DNA of 64,000 bases from Turnera subulata (taxonomy: Eukaryota; Streptophyta; Magnoliopsida; Malpighiales; Passifloraceae), in the NCBI GenBank assembly GCA_028386065.3, contig JAKUCV010000366.1:1-64000 (forward strand). Direction: 5' to 3'. How positions within the stretch are numbered: position 1 is the first letter of the stretch; the number at the start of each line of letters is the position of its first letter. Both the position numbers and the translations under genes were made by a program. The notes below the pieces were generated by a model. It had not been told where the DNA came from, made no database searches, and saw only the letters and a program-made list of their open reading frames with translations. Positions 44,376 through 55,500 of this stretch are shown here, in pieces.

Positions 44376-44383
44376 ATAAATAT
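44376..44383 (+). promoter_or_regulatory. Possible internal TATA box of C
   Basis: GATATAAATATC in AT-rich sequence, placed relative to the palindromes as in the Sireviruses. Weak by itself. Confidence 0.3.
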
Positions 44384-44865
44384 CAAGTTCTTAGTTGCCT
44401 TCCATGATAAGCACTCATCATTACTTAGATCAACATTTGGTAGGTTTTGCCAAAGCAAGGTGCCAATGTTTATCCTAGCAAGGTGCGACTCGATAATTGT
44501 AATATCAGAATTGCTTATTATGGTGTTGAACTTAACTAGGTCTTCTTAATAGGATTAAGGACTTAGAGGCAAGGAGTTGAGCTAAGTCTATAAGATAGAT
44601 AAGAACAAGTGTTGTTCACTCAACAATCCAAGAGTTACATGAGATGTAATTGACAAGAGTTGTCTACCTAAATAGCTATGATGTAGGCGATCAGCCAAAG
44701 CTGACTTATATTGTACTGAAATATGGATCTTGGCCTACTCATGATTATTTTGATTCATAGTAGGAGCATCATTTAATAGAATTCCTTGTTAAATGATTTT
44801 TCTATACATGACTCCTATTTGTGTGAGTTGGTCATTGTTGAGTTGATCATTGTTGTAGAGTTAGC

Positions 44866-45700
44866 ATGGCACAAAACACTAGCACATTATCATTGCGATC
44901 GGTCCTTGAGAAGGAAAGCTGAATGGAAATGGTTTCCTAAAGTGGCATCGCATTTTGAGGATAGTCCTCGAACAAGAAAAGGTTGTATGTCCTTGATGGG
45001 CCTGTTCCGAATGAACCGGCACCTAATGCTCCTAGGGCAGTAAGGTATGCTCATAAGAAGCATGTTGATGATGCATTGGATGCATCATGCCTTATGCTTA
45101 TAACCATGGACTCTGAGCTTCAGAAGCAACATGAGAAATTGGGGGCGTTCGATGTGATCGAACACCTGAGAGGTTTGAGACCTCTAAGGCATTGTACCAA
45201 TGCAGGATGGCTGAGTCATCACCCGTAAGACCTCATGTGCTCAAAATGATTGGATACATTGAGAGCCTTGAGGGTTTTGGTTTTCCTTTGCAGAAGGAGT
45301 TGGCTGTTGATCTAGTCCTACAATCGTTGCCGGATAGTTACAGCCAATTTGTTATAAACTTCAATATGAATCATCTTGACAAATCCTTGTCTGAGTTGCT
45401 CAACATGTTAGGAACAGCTGAGCAACAGATGAAGGCATACAAATCCAACATCATGATGATTGGAAAAGGCAAAGGAAAGGGTAAAGAAAAGTTCAACAAG
45501 AAGAAGAAATGTGCCAAAAAGTTTGGTGCATGTGCATCTTCTTGTGATCATGTGCTGAAACCCAAGGGTGGTATTGCAAAGGAAGGACATTGTTTCCATT
45601 GCACGAAGTCCAGTTATTGGAAACGTAACTGCCCTGTTTACCTTGAAGAGGTAAAAAAGCAGAAGGGAAGTAAGACTTCCGCTTCAGGTATTTTTGTTAT
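44866..45700 (+). pseudogene. gag: Gag of element C, broken
   Basis: Starts MAQNTSTLSLRSVLEKE and continues through an in-frame stop near 44917 and at least two frame changes (near 44980 and 45170). From 45192 the frame is open: AESSPV, IGYIESLEGFGFPL, VLQSLPDSYSQFV and LSELLNML (UBN2-type capsid), then a Lys-rich stretch. A degenerate zinc knuckle follows (CFHCTKSSYWKRNC, about 45591-45632), in which the expected Gly-His is Ser-Tyr. The losses and the mutated knuckle indicate a dead copy. Confidence 0.8.
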
Positions 45701-48480
45701 AGAAGCTAATATCTCTATCTCAGCATCATGGGTATTAGATACAGGATGTGGTTCTCACGTTTGTGTAAATGTGAAGGAACTGAGAAAGAGTAGGAGATTG
45801 TCAAAGGGTAAGATACACCTGCATGTGGGAAATGGAGCAAGAGTCGCTGCATTAGCCGTAGGAACTTACTATCTTACCTTACCGAGTGGTTTGGTTTTAG
45901 AACTAGATGATTGTTGTTATGTACCGACCATAAGCAGAAATTTGATTTCTGTGTCTTGTCTTGACAAGAAAGGCTATTCATTTGTAGTAAAGAACAATTG
46001 TTGTTCTATTTATTTCAGTGATGTTTGTTATGGTGGTGCGTATTTAAGCAATGGTTTGTATGTTCTTAACCTAGAAACCGCAATCTATAACGTTAATACA
46101 AAGAAGGTTAGAATGAACGATTCTATTGAAACCTATCTTAGGCATTGTCGATTGGGCCATATAAACGAGACTCGTATTTCTAAACTCCATAAAGATGGAC
46201 TTTTAGACTCATTTGATTTTGAATCATTTGAGACAAGTGAGTCATGTTTGTTAGGCAAGATGACGAAGACTCCTTTTGTTGGTAAAGGTAAAAGGGCTTC
46301 GGACTTGTTAGGTCTTATATATAGTGATGTATGCAAATCTATGTCGACACAAGCTAGAGGTGGTTTTCAGTACTTCATTACATTTACTGATGATTTCAGT
46401 AGATATGGCTATGTGTATCTAATGAAACACAAGTCAGAATCCTTTGAAAAGTTCAAACAATTCAAAATGAAGTACAGAATCAACTCAGGAAAAGTATTAA
46501 AATGCTTCGATCAGATCGAGGTGGTGAATACTTAGGCCGAGATTTGCTTGATCATCTAAAGGAGTGTGGTATAGTATCACAACTCACTCCACCGGGTACG
46601 CCTTAATGGAATGGTGTGTCGGAAAAGAGGAATAGAACCTTGTTAGACATGGTTCGTTCGATGATGAGTCAAGCTGGCCTTCCTTCTTCATTTTGGGCAC
46701 ATGCATTATTGAGTGCTGCATTTACACTTAACCGTGTTCCTTCTAAATCAGTCGAAAAGACACCATATGAGATATGGACTGGGAAGCGTCCTAATTTGTC
46801 TTTTATGAGGATTTGGGGTTGTGAGGCTTACGTGAGACGTGAAGCATCAGAAAAACTCGGCCTTAAATCCGACAAGTGCCTCTTTGTAGGATACCCTAAG
46901 GAAACAAAAGGGTATTACTTCTATAATCCCATCGACCATAAAGTGTTTGTTGCTCGGACTGCTATTTTCTAGAAAGAGAATTTATTTCTAGAAGAATTAG
47001 TGGGAGGAAAATAGAACTCGAAGAAGTTCGAGATCTAGAGGCTGAGATGGAACAAGGACAGGAACCACAAGAAGTTGTGGATGAGAATCCTGTACCTATA
47101 ACACATGGACCGCGTAGGTCGGATAGGATTCGGTATGAGCCTGAGAGATATGGATTTCTTATGACTCATACTGGAGATGTGATGCTCATAGATGAGGATG
47201 ATCCCACTTCCTATCAGCAGGCCATTACGAGTTCGGACTCCAAGAAGTAGCTAGAAGCCATGAATTCAGAAATGGAATCCATTTGTTGATCCACCTGAAG
47301 GGGTAAAACGCATTGGGTGCAAGTGGGTCTTTAAGGAAAAAACCGACATGGATGGTAATGTGATTACCCATAAAGGGCGATTGGTGGCGAAAGGTTTCAA
47401 GCAAGTTCATGGTATTGACTGTGATGAAAATTTCTCGCCAGTTGCCATGGTTAAATCCATCCGGATTCTATTGGCTATAGCGGCATACTATGATTATGAA
47501 ATATGGCAAATGGATGTCAAAACCGCTTTCCTTAACGGAATGTGTACATGACACAACCTGAAGGTTTTGACGATCCAGAGAATGCCAATATGGTATGCAA
47601 GTTGCAGAGATCCATTTATGGATTGAAGCAAGTTTCTAGGAGTTGGAATCTTCGTTTTAATGAAGTGATCAAAGAGTTTGGTTTCATTAAAACGAAGATG
47701 AACCATGTGTTTACAAGTAGGTTAGTGGGAGCATTATTGTTTTCTTGTTGTTGTATGTTGACGACATCCTACTTATTGGGAATGACATTCCGACACTACA
47801 GTCTGTAAAGGCTTGGTTAGGGAAGAATTTCACAATGAAGGACTTAGGAGAAGCAGCCTATGTATTAGGCATAAAGATCTATAGAGATAGATCCAAAAGG
47901 CTTCTCGGGCTGAGTCAGAGTACATATATTGACAAAGTGCTAAGAGGTTTAGCATGCAAGATTCCAAGAAAGGATTCTTGCCCTTGTCATATGGCGTAGC
48001 TCTCTCAAAGAATCAATGACCTAGTACGACTAAGGAGAGAGAGCGGATGAGTAAGAATCCTTATGCTTCTGCAATAGGATCTATCATGTATGCCATACTA
48101 TGTACTCGACCGGAAGTCGCTTATACTTTGAGTGTCACAAGCAGATACCAAGCTGATCCCGGTGAGAGTCACTGGACAACAGTTAAGAACGTCCTTAAGT
48201 ACTTCAGAAGGAATAAGGATGCACTCCTGGTTTATGGAAGCGTGGATGAGCTTATTGTAAAGGGTTACACAGATGCTAGCTTCCAAACTGACAGGGATGA
48301 CTTTAGATAGCAATCAGGTTATGTGTTTTGTCTTGGAGATGGTGCTGTGAGCTAGAAGGGTTCTAAGCAAGATACAATTGCCAACACTAAAACTGAGGCT
48401 GTACGAAGTTCCTTCTGAGAACTTCGTAGCAAATCCTTTGGCTGAGCCATTCACACAGCGGAAGCATGATGGTCATGCAA
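45701..48480 (+). pseudogene. pol: Pol of element C, broken
   Basis: Protease WVLDTGCGSHVC (about 45729), pre-integrase HCRLGHINE with CLLGK (about 46140-46260), and integrase start (SDVCKSMSTQARGG) are in the gag frame to 46535. Frame changes and stops follow. The integrase end (NGVSEKRNRTLLDMVRSMMSQ) is at 46616-46972, RT (KTAFLNG, then YVDDILL near 47748) at 47348-48000, and a partial RNase H (YTDASFQTD) at 48047-48310. A deletion near 48400 joins TEA to the last residues before the polypurine tract, removing much of RNase H. It is not functional. Confidence 0.82.
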
Positions 48481-48519
48481 CATCCATTGGTATTAGATAC
48501 ATGGATGATTGGCTTTAGT

Positions 48520-48532
48520 GCAAGTGGGAGAT
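48520..48532 (+). other. Polypurine tract of C
   Basis: GCAAGTGGGAGAT directly before the 3' LTR start TGTTAG. Confidence 0.75.
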
Positions 48533-49554
48533 TGTTAGTAATATGCCCAAAAGCCAATCAATGGATGATTGTATGAGTCATGTATATACATTAAGGTTAT
48601 TCCAATAAATATGATTATGAGATAATCGCTTGCACATATTTATAACCCTAGAATACTTTGTATTCTTAAAATGTCCCAAGTCGATTATTATTATGGATGG
48701 GTTGTAATAATAAATTAAGACTAGCGTATGTTGAGAATTATATGAGATATGAATTCTACATACGGGTACAAGTTAGAGAACTTGTGGACTGGACTGACCC
48801 ACATAAGAACCCTACATGGAACGTTATATGATTGTCATTAGTGGTTTTTATTTGTATTGTCCTTAGACCTGAGATCATCAAGGTTCCCAACATATGAGTC
48901 GTATACTTTCATATTATTCCTAGTCATCCGTAACTGGGTGGACTTAAGGGAAGTCATTGGGTATATGATAAATGTGTAGTGGGTTTTGTATGATCCAGAG
49001 GGGATTCGTCCAACCCATATAACGGGTATATTATCTGATGGTTTGTTGATAGAGTTGAACCGGAAATGCATGGCCATGCTCGGATTATGATATGGTGATA
49101 TCATAGGTATCCGTTTTACGCGGTTAACTTGAGGATCAAGAAACCGAGATTGAACATATGCGAGATTGACATATTCCATGTCTCGTGTTTAATCTAGATA
49201 ATGGGACGAAAGGACGATGACATGTTCCGAGGCGTATAGAATCAGTACTGATCTTGTCGTTCGGGTAGCAATGATGTGTTGCTAGACGCCGCTCTTTGCT
49301 TATAATTGTAAATGAGTTTACAATTATTGTCGGACGTTACAAGTGCCTACAGGGTCACACACTTAGAATCGTTGATTCGAGCAGGTGGTTGAACCATGGT
49401 TGGGCCAAGGTTCGACCAGGTGTGGTTGGACCATGGTTGGACCAGGGTCGTTTTGGGCTGGTTTGATTCAATAATTGTCAGAATTATTGAGCCATACCTG
49501 ATTGCTTGTGATGTGTAATTCCATTAGTGCTTAGTGGTAGACAAGATAATGAGT
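48533..49554 (+). repeat. 3' LTR of element C, truncated
   Basis: Matches 41848-42870, then stops at about 49554 where AT-rich DNA begins. The last roughly 475 bp of the LTR are missing, as is the rest of element B that should follow. Confidence 0.85.
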
Positions 49555-49969
49555 AAATTTAAAAAAATCGTTGATGGTAATTATGTGACAAATATTATGT
49601 TATGGTAATTATGTGACAAATATTGTATAATTCCCTCTCTCACTACCTTCATCATTATATAAATTTAAAAAAATTATTGGTTAAATTTTTATTATTAAGT
49701 AATATTTTAAGACAAAATTAATTTCTTATATGTTACTATATTGGTCTTCATAATTATTTTTCTCTCCACTCCCATTTCATACTTTTAAAATTACATTTTC
49801 TATATTCTAATAAGTCAGTAATTATAATTCTAATATTTTGAAACAAAATTCAAAGGAGTCTAGTGAACAAAAACTAGTTTTAAAATTGTTTTAAAAAAAT
49901 AATTTTAAAAATTTCATTTACTGATCATTTAAAAAATAAAATAGCAAATTGCCTGGGTTAATTCAATTT
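49555..49969. other. AT-rich DNA, nothing recognised
   Basis: Probably CACTA interior. A 28-bp direct repeat around GGTAATTATGTGACAAATATT occurs at about 49577-49625. Confidence 0.4.
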
Positions 49970-50309
49970 TGCCATGAATTTGCCTCGGTCAATTCAATTT
50001 TGTCACGGATCAGCCACGAAAACTTGTATGTGGCATAAAGGTTCTAATTTGCCACAGCATCTATCCGTTTCTAATCCGTGGCAAGATAAAGTTGGACCCA
50101 CTACCCACTTTTGCCACAGCACAAGCCCAAGCTATTCCCTGGCTAAAACACATTGGACCCACATATTAAGTTTTGACACGGAATGTGCTGAAGATAGTTT
50201 GTGGCTAAAATTTCCCGAAGATAGTCCGTGGCTAATCTGTGGCAATTTTTGCCTCAGAGTCTTGCTGTGGCAACTTTCCCGTAGCTAAACCCCACGGAAA
50301 TTTATAGTG
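49970..50309 (-). mobile_element. Right CACTA terminus with subterminal repeats
   Basis: Repeated TTGCCAC, GTGGCAA, CGTGGC and CCACGG words, ending GGAAATTTATAGTG. Reverse-complemented this is CACTATAAATTTCC, the same terminus as at 32461. A small frame at 49974-50288 is only the repeats read through. Confidence 0.6.
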
Positions 50310-50312
50310 GTA

Positions 50313-51300
50313 CCATTATAGAGTTTTTCCTTAAACAAAGCCTATCGCTCAAATTATACATGATATGGTAAACAACACATATCATAAACACGGCAATAAT
50401 AGGTCATAGGTGATCAACATGGCAATACAGCTCATAGATGATTAACATAGCAATACAACACATAAGCAAACAGGTACACAACATAATCAATAGCATGCAG
50501 CATACTCAGCAAGCAGTACTACCTAACCATACCAACAAGCATACACATACAAGTATATAAGTCTTATAGAGCCACCTCAATTATGATGACGTTCCACCTG
50601 ACCAGCACTAGAACCAGCTGCTTCTGAGTTATGCCTCGTGTATAAACATATAGACACAAATATCTCACCAAAAAGAAATAAAACAACTATGCAAGCTCGT
50701 GAAGTGTATCCGTAACTAAAACCCGATCCCATCTATCCTATCATCGTCAGTTTACTCCCACTCTCAAACTATTTCTCCATGTCACGGGCCTAAGGTTTGC
50801 AGGATTTTAAAATCCAAGCTAAGTCCATAATCTCATCCGGGCCTAAAGTCTACATGGTCATTGGGTCTAAATCCCACATCCTTAAAATCCAGCATTAAAT
50901 CCATATATGTCCTTGGGCTTAAAGCCTATCCTAATATAATCCAAAATATCATGTAAGGTCATGGTGCTTAGTAAATGTGCCTGGGCCCGGTTTCCCTAAT
51001 TCCCGCTCTAAGGTTATACCCGAGCCCAAGTTCACCCTTCCTAGAGGTACTATGTCGAACAAGCCATGAATGGAAATTAAATTACAATATTATCGAGCAC
51101 AATACCAATAAATGTCGAAGAATAATTTGTCTTCCCGGAACAGGAACCCGCTCGCCGGATTCCGGTCAACCTCGCCAAAACCTCCACAACAACCTAACGA
51201 CACACAGACAACACTTTGAATTTGAGGTGAATAAGTTCGCAGTTGCTAGGAATCCTTCTATTTGGGGCTTTTCTGTTTTTTGATAGGATGACTCGTCTTT
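50313..51300 (-). repeat. Possible third segment of the family G LTR
   Basis: If 32461-50309 is one CACTA insertion, this should resume the G LTR. It has the same layout as the LARD LTR read in that direction (short repeats, then AT-rich, then GGGCCTAA/GGGCTTAA words and a GC-richer end). I could not align it to the window start, which lacks this part. No gene seen. Confidence 0.25.
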
Positions 51301-52205
51301 GTTTTGAAATTGCTTGACTTTCACCTTGACTTGGTTGATTTTCAAAATTCATGCATCATATTAGGGGCATTTTGCATACAGACACATCATGGAGAAGTAG
51401 ATGGCACTTACACTTAAAAAGAACAAAAACAACAAGCACGTCATGCAGAAGTATGAAGTACCTGCGTTTGAAAAAAAAAAAGACACCATATAGAACTAGA
51501 AAGTACTTGCATCATGTAGGAATAGGAAACATTTGCACATAAAAGAGAGTGAGAGGGAGAGAAGAAGAGAAAAGAGAAGACAGAAAGGGAGATGGGAAGA
51601 TGAGAAGAAGAGAAAGAGAGAAGAAGAAAGAGGAAGAGCAGAAGAGAAGTGAAGAGGAACATGTGATAGCACTTGCATGTAGAAACTAGGGGCACCCCAT
51701 TCATTGAAAAGAAAACACATATTAGAAACATGATCATGCATCACTTAGATATAAGACTTGGATTCCATGGATGAGGTAGAATTGTTTGAAAAATAAAGGG
51801 GATAATATGAAGAGTTCTTCATCCTATGTTGACTTACATGTCCTAGAGTTGATAGCCGGAGGGGCATGGCATGCCAGAATTATTTAGACAACGTGGATAG
51901 TAGACCAACGGGCATGCCATGCCCACAGTTGGGAAGTAGATGCTAGACATAAGCAAGAAGACATTCTCTGTCTCGTTTCATGTTGATTGGGCATGGAGCC
52001 CTAGGAATAGATGAATTGATGAGCCTTGGGCATTCTCAAGGAGATGTAAGGCCAAATTTTTTAGAAAAGTTGATGTGTGTCGTCTTGGGCATTCAAGGAG
52101 ATGCAAGCCCCAACTTTTATTGATAAGTCAAGATGAGTTTTGGACATTCTCAATAGAACGAGTTGTAAGATCCAACCTGTTTGTGAAATGATGTGAGGGG
52201 CACGG
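51301..52205. other. GA-rich tract and short repeats upstream of the Ogre-type LTR
   Basis: 51540-51662 is an almost pure purine tract. 51990-52170 has imperfect repeats around GGGCATTCTCAAGGAGATG with about 60-bp spacing. ATGTGAGGGGCACGG ends at 52205, just before the LTR, and could be a polypurine tract. No gene. Confidence 0.45.
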
Positions 52206-53715
52206 TGTGAACACCCAAATTTGACCCACGAATTTTTTACTAAAGTTGGATTTTAAACATACCTGAGCTTCGGATTGATGAGATAATTCAATCCTAGGAA
52301 TAAGACATGTTAGGAATTTAATCTAGTAGAAATAATATATTTTGGTAATTTGGACCCTTATGTATTTGAATACTAGGATTAATAAGATGATTTAATCTTA
52401 GGGTAAAATATATATCAAGGTTTATTTATATTAAAATATGTTTTACTTCATTGTTTGGGCCTTTTATTTATGTTTAACCCGATTATATTGAGATAATTTA
52501 TTTTGGGGTTAAAGATAGGTTTAAGGGCCCGAGTAAATGGATTCTTTAGAGTTTAATTAGCCCATAAACACTTTACTTGCAGACTAATTTTGGTTCTGAT
52601 TTTCGTGGAAAATCAAGGTTAAATCACCCTTTAATTGGTAGATGTATCTTTGGTATGATTTTGCTTGAAATGGGTATTAATGTGTAATCAATCAGTTATG
52701 GAATGTTTTACAGGAGTAATAATCAAGTAATGGAGTGATTCTGGGTTGATTACGAGGTATGATCAAATCAGAGCTGAATTAGGGGGATTGGGGTTCGAAA
52801 AAAGGAAAGAACGGGTGAGACGCGGGGTGACCGGCGTCCCTGGCGGTCATCATTGCCCAGAATCTCCGATTTTCCCTATTTTTGTTTGTAATTCGATCCA
52901 ACGCGGTTTTGAACCAGATTTTCGGGCATAATCTTCACCATTAAGCAGGTCCATTCCCCTAGGTTTCCCAGAGAACTATAAATAGGAACCCTCACACATA
53001 TTTCAAGGGACATATTAGTCTTCACATACATACCCATAAGCTTGAGTGCTTGGAGATACTCTACCTCTCCAACTCTAGAAATTTTTTATAGGCAAAAACT
53101 CTGGAGGATTTTCATGGCGAGCATCAACAGTAGTCCAGCAAAGAGGAATCAAGAAGAGGATCAACCATTGAGCTTAGAAGTGGCAAGAAGGTGAGTGTAG
53201 AACACAACCCAATTCAAAGAACTAGAGGAGGGCTACAAGAGGTAACACTAATCCCTTTTGTTTTATTTTGGTTGATTACATGATGATGACTTTCACGATG
53301 TATGTGGCGACTTAATGCCATGTTTAGAACTACATGGTTTTGACCCCGGTCACTCGGGTACGTAGGTAGTCTCGATTTAACAACGGGATGCAAGCCAAAT
53401 CTTCTCCTCCTCCCCCTTTCTTTTATGTTCCACATTTGAACACCTGCACAAGACACACTTGTACTCTTCAATTGCACAAGATCTCGACCCAACATGGATG
53501 GGTGCCTAACACTTTCCCAACCGTGACGAACCCCCGATCCCATGTCTTTGGTTTGCTATGATCATGTTGCCTAAAGGAGTCATAAAAGGTTTTTCCCAAA
53601 TTTTGTCCTTAACAAAATTTGGGTGGCGACTCCATCGACATGGGATTGACCCGAAGAAGAAGTTGAAAAAGGAATAGGTGAGAAGGCCCACGTGATTCTG
53701 GGTCGGGTTCTCACA
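52206..53715 (+). repeat. 5' LTR of element H
   Basis: TGTGAACACCCAAATTTG...GGGTTCTCACA, 1510 bp, with terminal TGTGA/TCACA inverted repeats. Ends directly before the primer binding site. Confidence 0.75.
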
Positions 53716-53716
53716 G

Positions 53717-53731
53717 TTGGCGACTCCACTG
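53717..53731 (+). other. Primer binding site of H (tRNA-Arg type)
   Basis: TTGGCGACTCCACTGAGGA resembles TGGCGACTCCGCTGGGGA, the arginine tRNA-type site of Ogre elements. Confidence 0.75.
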
Positions 53732-54230
53732 AGGAAGTAGTGGGTTCAAGAAACCCTGTGCAATCATTGAGTTTTGTGTGCCTTTTACTTGTCATCATAA
53801 GTGCCTTGCATTCATGATGATTGATGTGAAGCTTCTACCGTAAGAAGGCGAGGGAATCTAAGTCCACCACATGCTTTCTTTAAGCAATGGCGGCTTGAGT
53901 GAACCCGTTTCTCGATGCTTGGCAATGATGGGGATTAATGGGCGTTGGACCTCACGCGATATCTTTTACCACATGTGAGTAGGTCAATCAATTCCCTAGC
54001 GGCAATCTTTTGGCCCCCAACCAGCTGCATACCCTGAGCATCTCATGCATTATGAATCAATAAGTGGTACGTGCATTTCGATGTTTATTATTGGGAATTC
54101 AAGTAATTGTAAATAGAGTGCCCTTTTCATTTCCCATACCTAAAAAAAAAAAAGAGAGAATGCATCAAAAGGATCCCTTGGGCACCCAGACTTTTCACAC
54201 CAATCTTTTTCCCCCTAACACCAGAGAAAG
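53732..54230. other. Leader of element H
   Basis: Non-coding; resembles a retrotransposon leader. A poly-A run is at about 54147-54156. Confidence 0.5.
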
Positions 54231-55500
54231 ATGAGTGAGGACAACATTATCAAGCTAGATGCGGCCGTGGAGTCTCTGTTGCAAGATGCAGTTGCGAGGG
54301 ATGCACTGATGATGCTCAAACAAGGGATTGCGTCCTCTAAGAGTGATGGGAGACAAGTTTCGAAGCCAGGCATTGGGGGTGGAGATGAAGTGGTACAAGA
54401 AGATGGTCTGCTGAAGGAGATGAAGAAAGACCCAAGAGAATAGAAGAACTGTTGAAGACCATGAAGAGGAAGGAAGATGACTAGAATCTGGACCGTTTGT
54501 TTCTATTCCCCAAAGCCCGGCTACCCAAAAAATTCAAGAAACCTGACATTGAGAAATTTAATAGAACGGATGTCTTACAACGCACTTGAAGATTTATGTG
54601 AGGATGCTGTAGCCTATGGGAATTGGATCGGAGCTAATGGTTCAATTATTCCAAACAACATTGTCAGGGGCAGCTTTGAAATGGTTTATGGCTTAAGACC
54701 AAAGTAGAGTAAGCAAATGGAAAGATATTTGCAAGGAGTTTCTGGACCAATACAGTTATAACACTAAACTAGATGTCATTAAAAGGGAACTGGAAACAAC
54801 TAAGCAAGAGGACCAGGAAACCTTCTTTGCTTTCATTTTGAGATGGCGCAACAAGGCTTCCCTAATGATGAATAGGCCTACCGAGGAAGACTAGATACGG
54901 ATGATCATAAAGAACCTTCGAAAGGCTTGTTATGATCGAATAGTTGGCAATTATTATGCCAATTTCAAAGCACTTGTCGGGGCGAGGAAGCAACTAGAAG
55001 AAGCTACTAACTTGAGGAAGATCAAGATTCCAGCAAACACTTCAGCATTTAGGAAAAATCCAAGTTCAGCCCTGGGGAAGAAGTTGGTAGGGATAAATCA
55101 GGCGACCGCCTAGCTGGATCAAAACCAAGAGATTTTGCTCCTTTGCCTATGTCTTTGGGAAAAAATATTCAGAAAGTGTGTGGAGGAAGGCTTACTACAA
55201 CCTCTAGAACCTAAGCCCCGACTCACTTGTTAGAGGAGATCCAAGCCAGTACTGTGAGTTCCACCAGATGACGAGGCACACCACCGATGAATGCCTTCGG
55301 CTCCGCCACAAGATTCAGGATCTGGTGGAACGAAAGGAAATTATACTACAGAACCAAAATGGTGCTAAAGAGGTCAACTTTACAGAATAGACGGATGAGG
55401 AAGAATGCTTCATGCTCAGTATTGACAAAGGAAAGGAAAAAGGAAGACTTGCAAGGATGGTCATCAATGATACCACACGGACAGGCTAGAATTGGGGATG
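54231..55500 (+). pseudogene. gag: Gag of element H, decayed
   Basis: Starts MSEDNIIKLDAAVESLLQD and is soon broken. Coding-like pieces in changing frames follow, for example FLDQYSYNTKLD, QEDQETFFAFILRW (54740-54850) and ANFKALVGARKQLEEA (54960-55010), with stops between. The pieces resemble the retrotransposon gag domain of Tat/Ogre elements. Heavily damaged. Confidence 0.6.

Larger units (their letters stand above)
41848..49554 (+). mobile_element. Ty1/copia element C, inserted in B, decayed and 3'-truncated
   Basis: 5' LTR 41848-43345, primer binding site, long leader with a palindrome array, gag, pol, polypurine tract 48520-48532, then a 3' LTR that stops after about 1020 of 1500 bp. 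Its LTR and pol differ from the Sireviruses here. The 5' LTR starts TATTAGTAATATG where the 3' copy has TGTTAGTAATATG. Confidence 0.85.
32461..50309. mobile_element. Putative CACTA element, enlarged by nested retrotransposons
   Basis: The left end reads CACTACAAATTTCC (32461) and the right end, reverse-complemented, CACTATAAATTTCC (50309). Both are followed inward by dense subterminal repeats built from GCCAC/GTGGC words. GTA lies directly outside both ends (32458-32460 and 50310-50312), matching the 3-bp target duplication of CACTA elements. The solo LTR (34498), element B and element C lie inside. No transposase was seen, so it would be non-autonomous. The alternative is two unrelated termini of one family. 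Confidence 0.5.

Noticed and set aside
52746..52931. Small plus-strand frame in the LTR of element H
   Set aside because: 61 codons inside an LTR, no similarity to known proteins, no promoter context.
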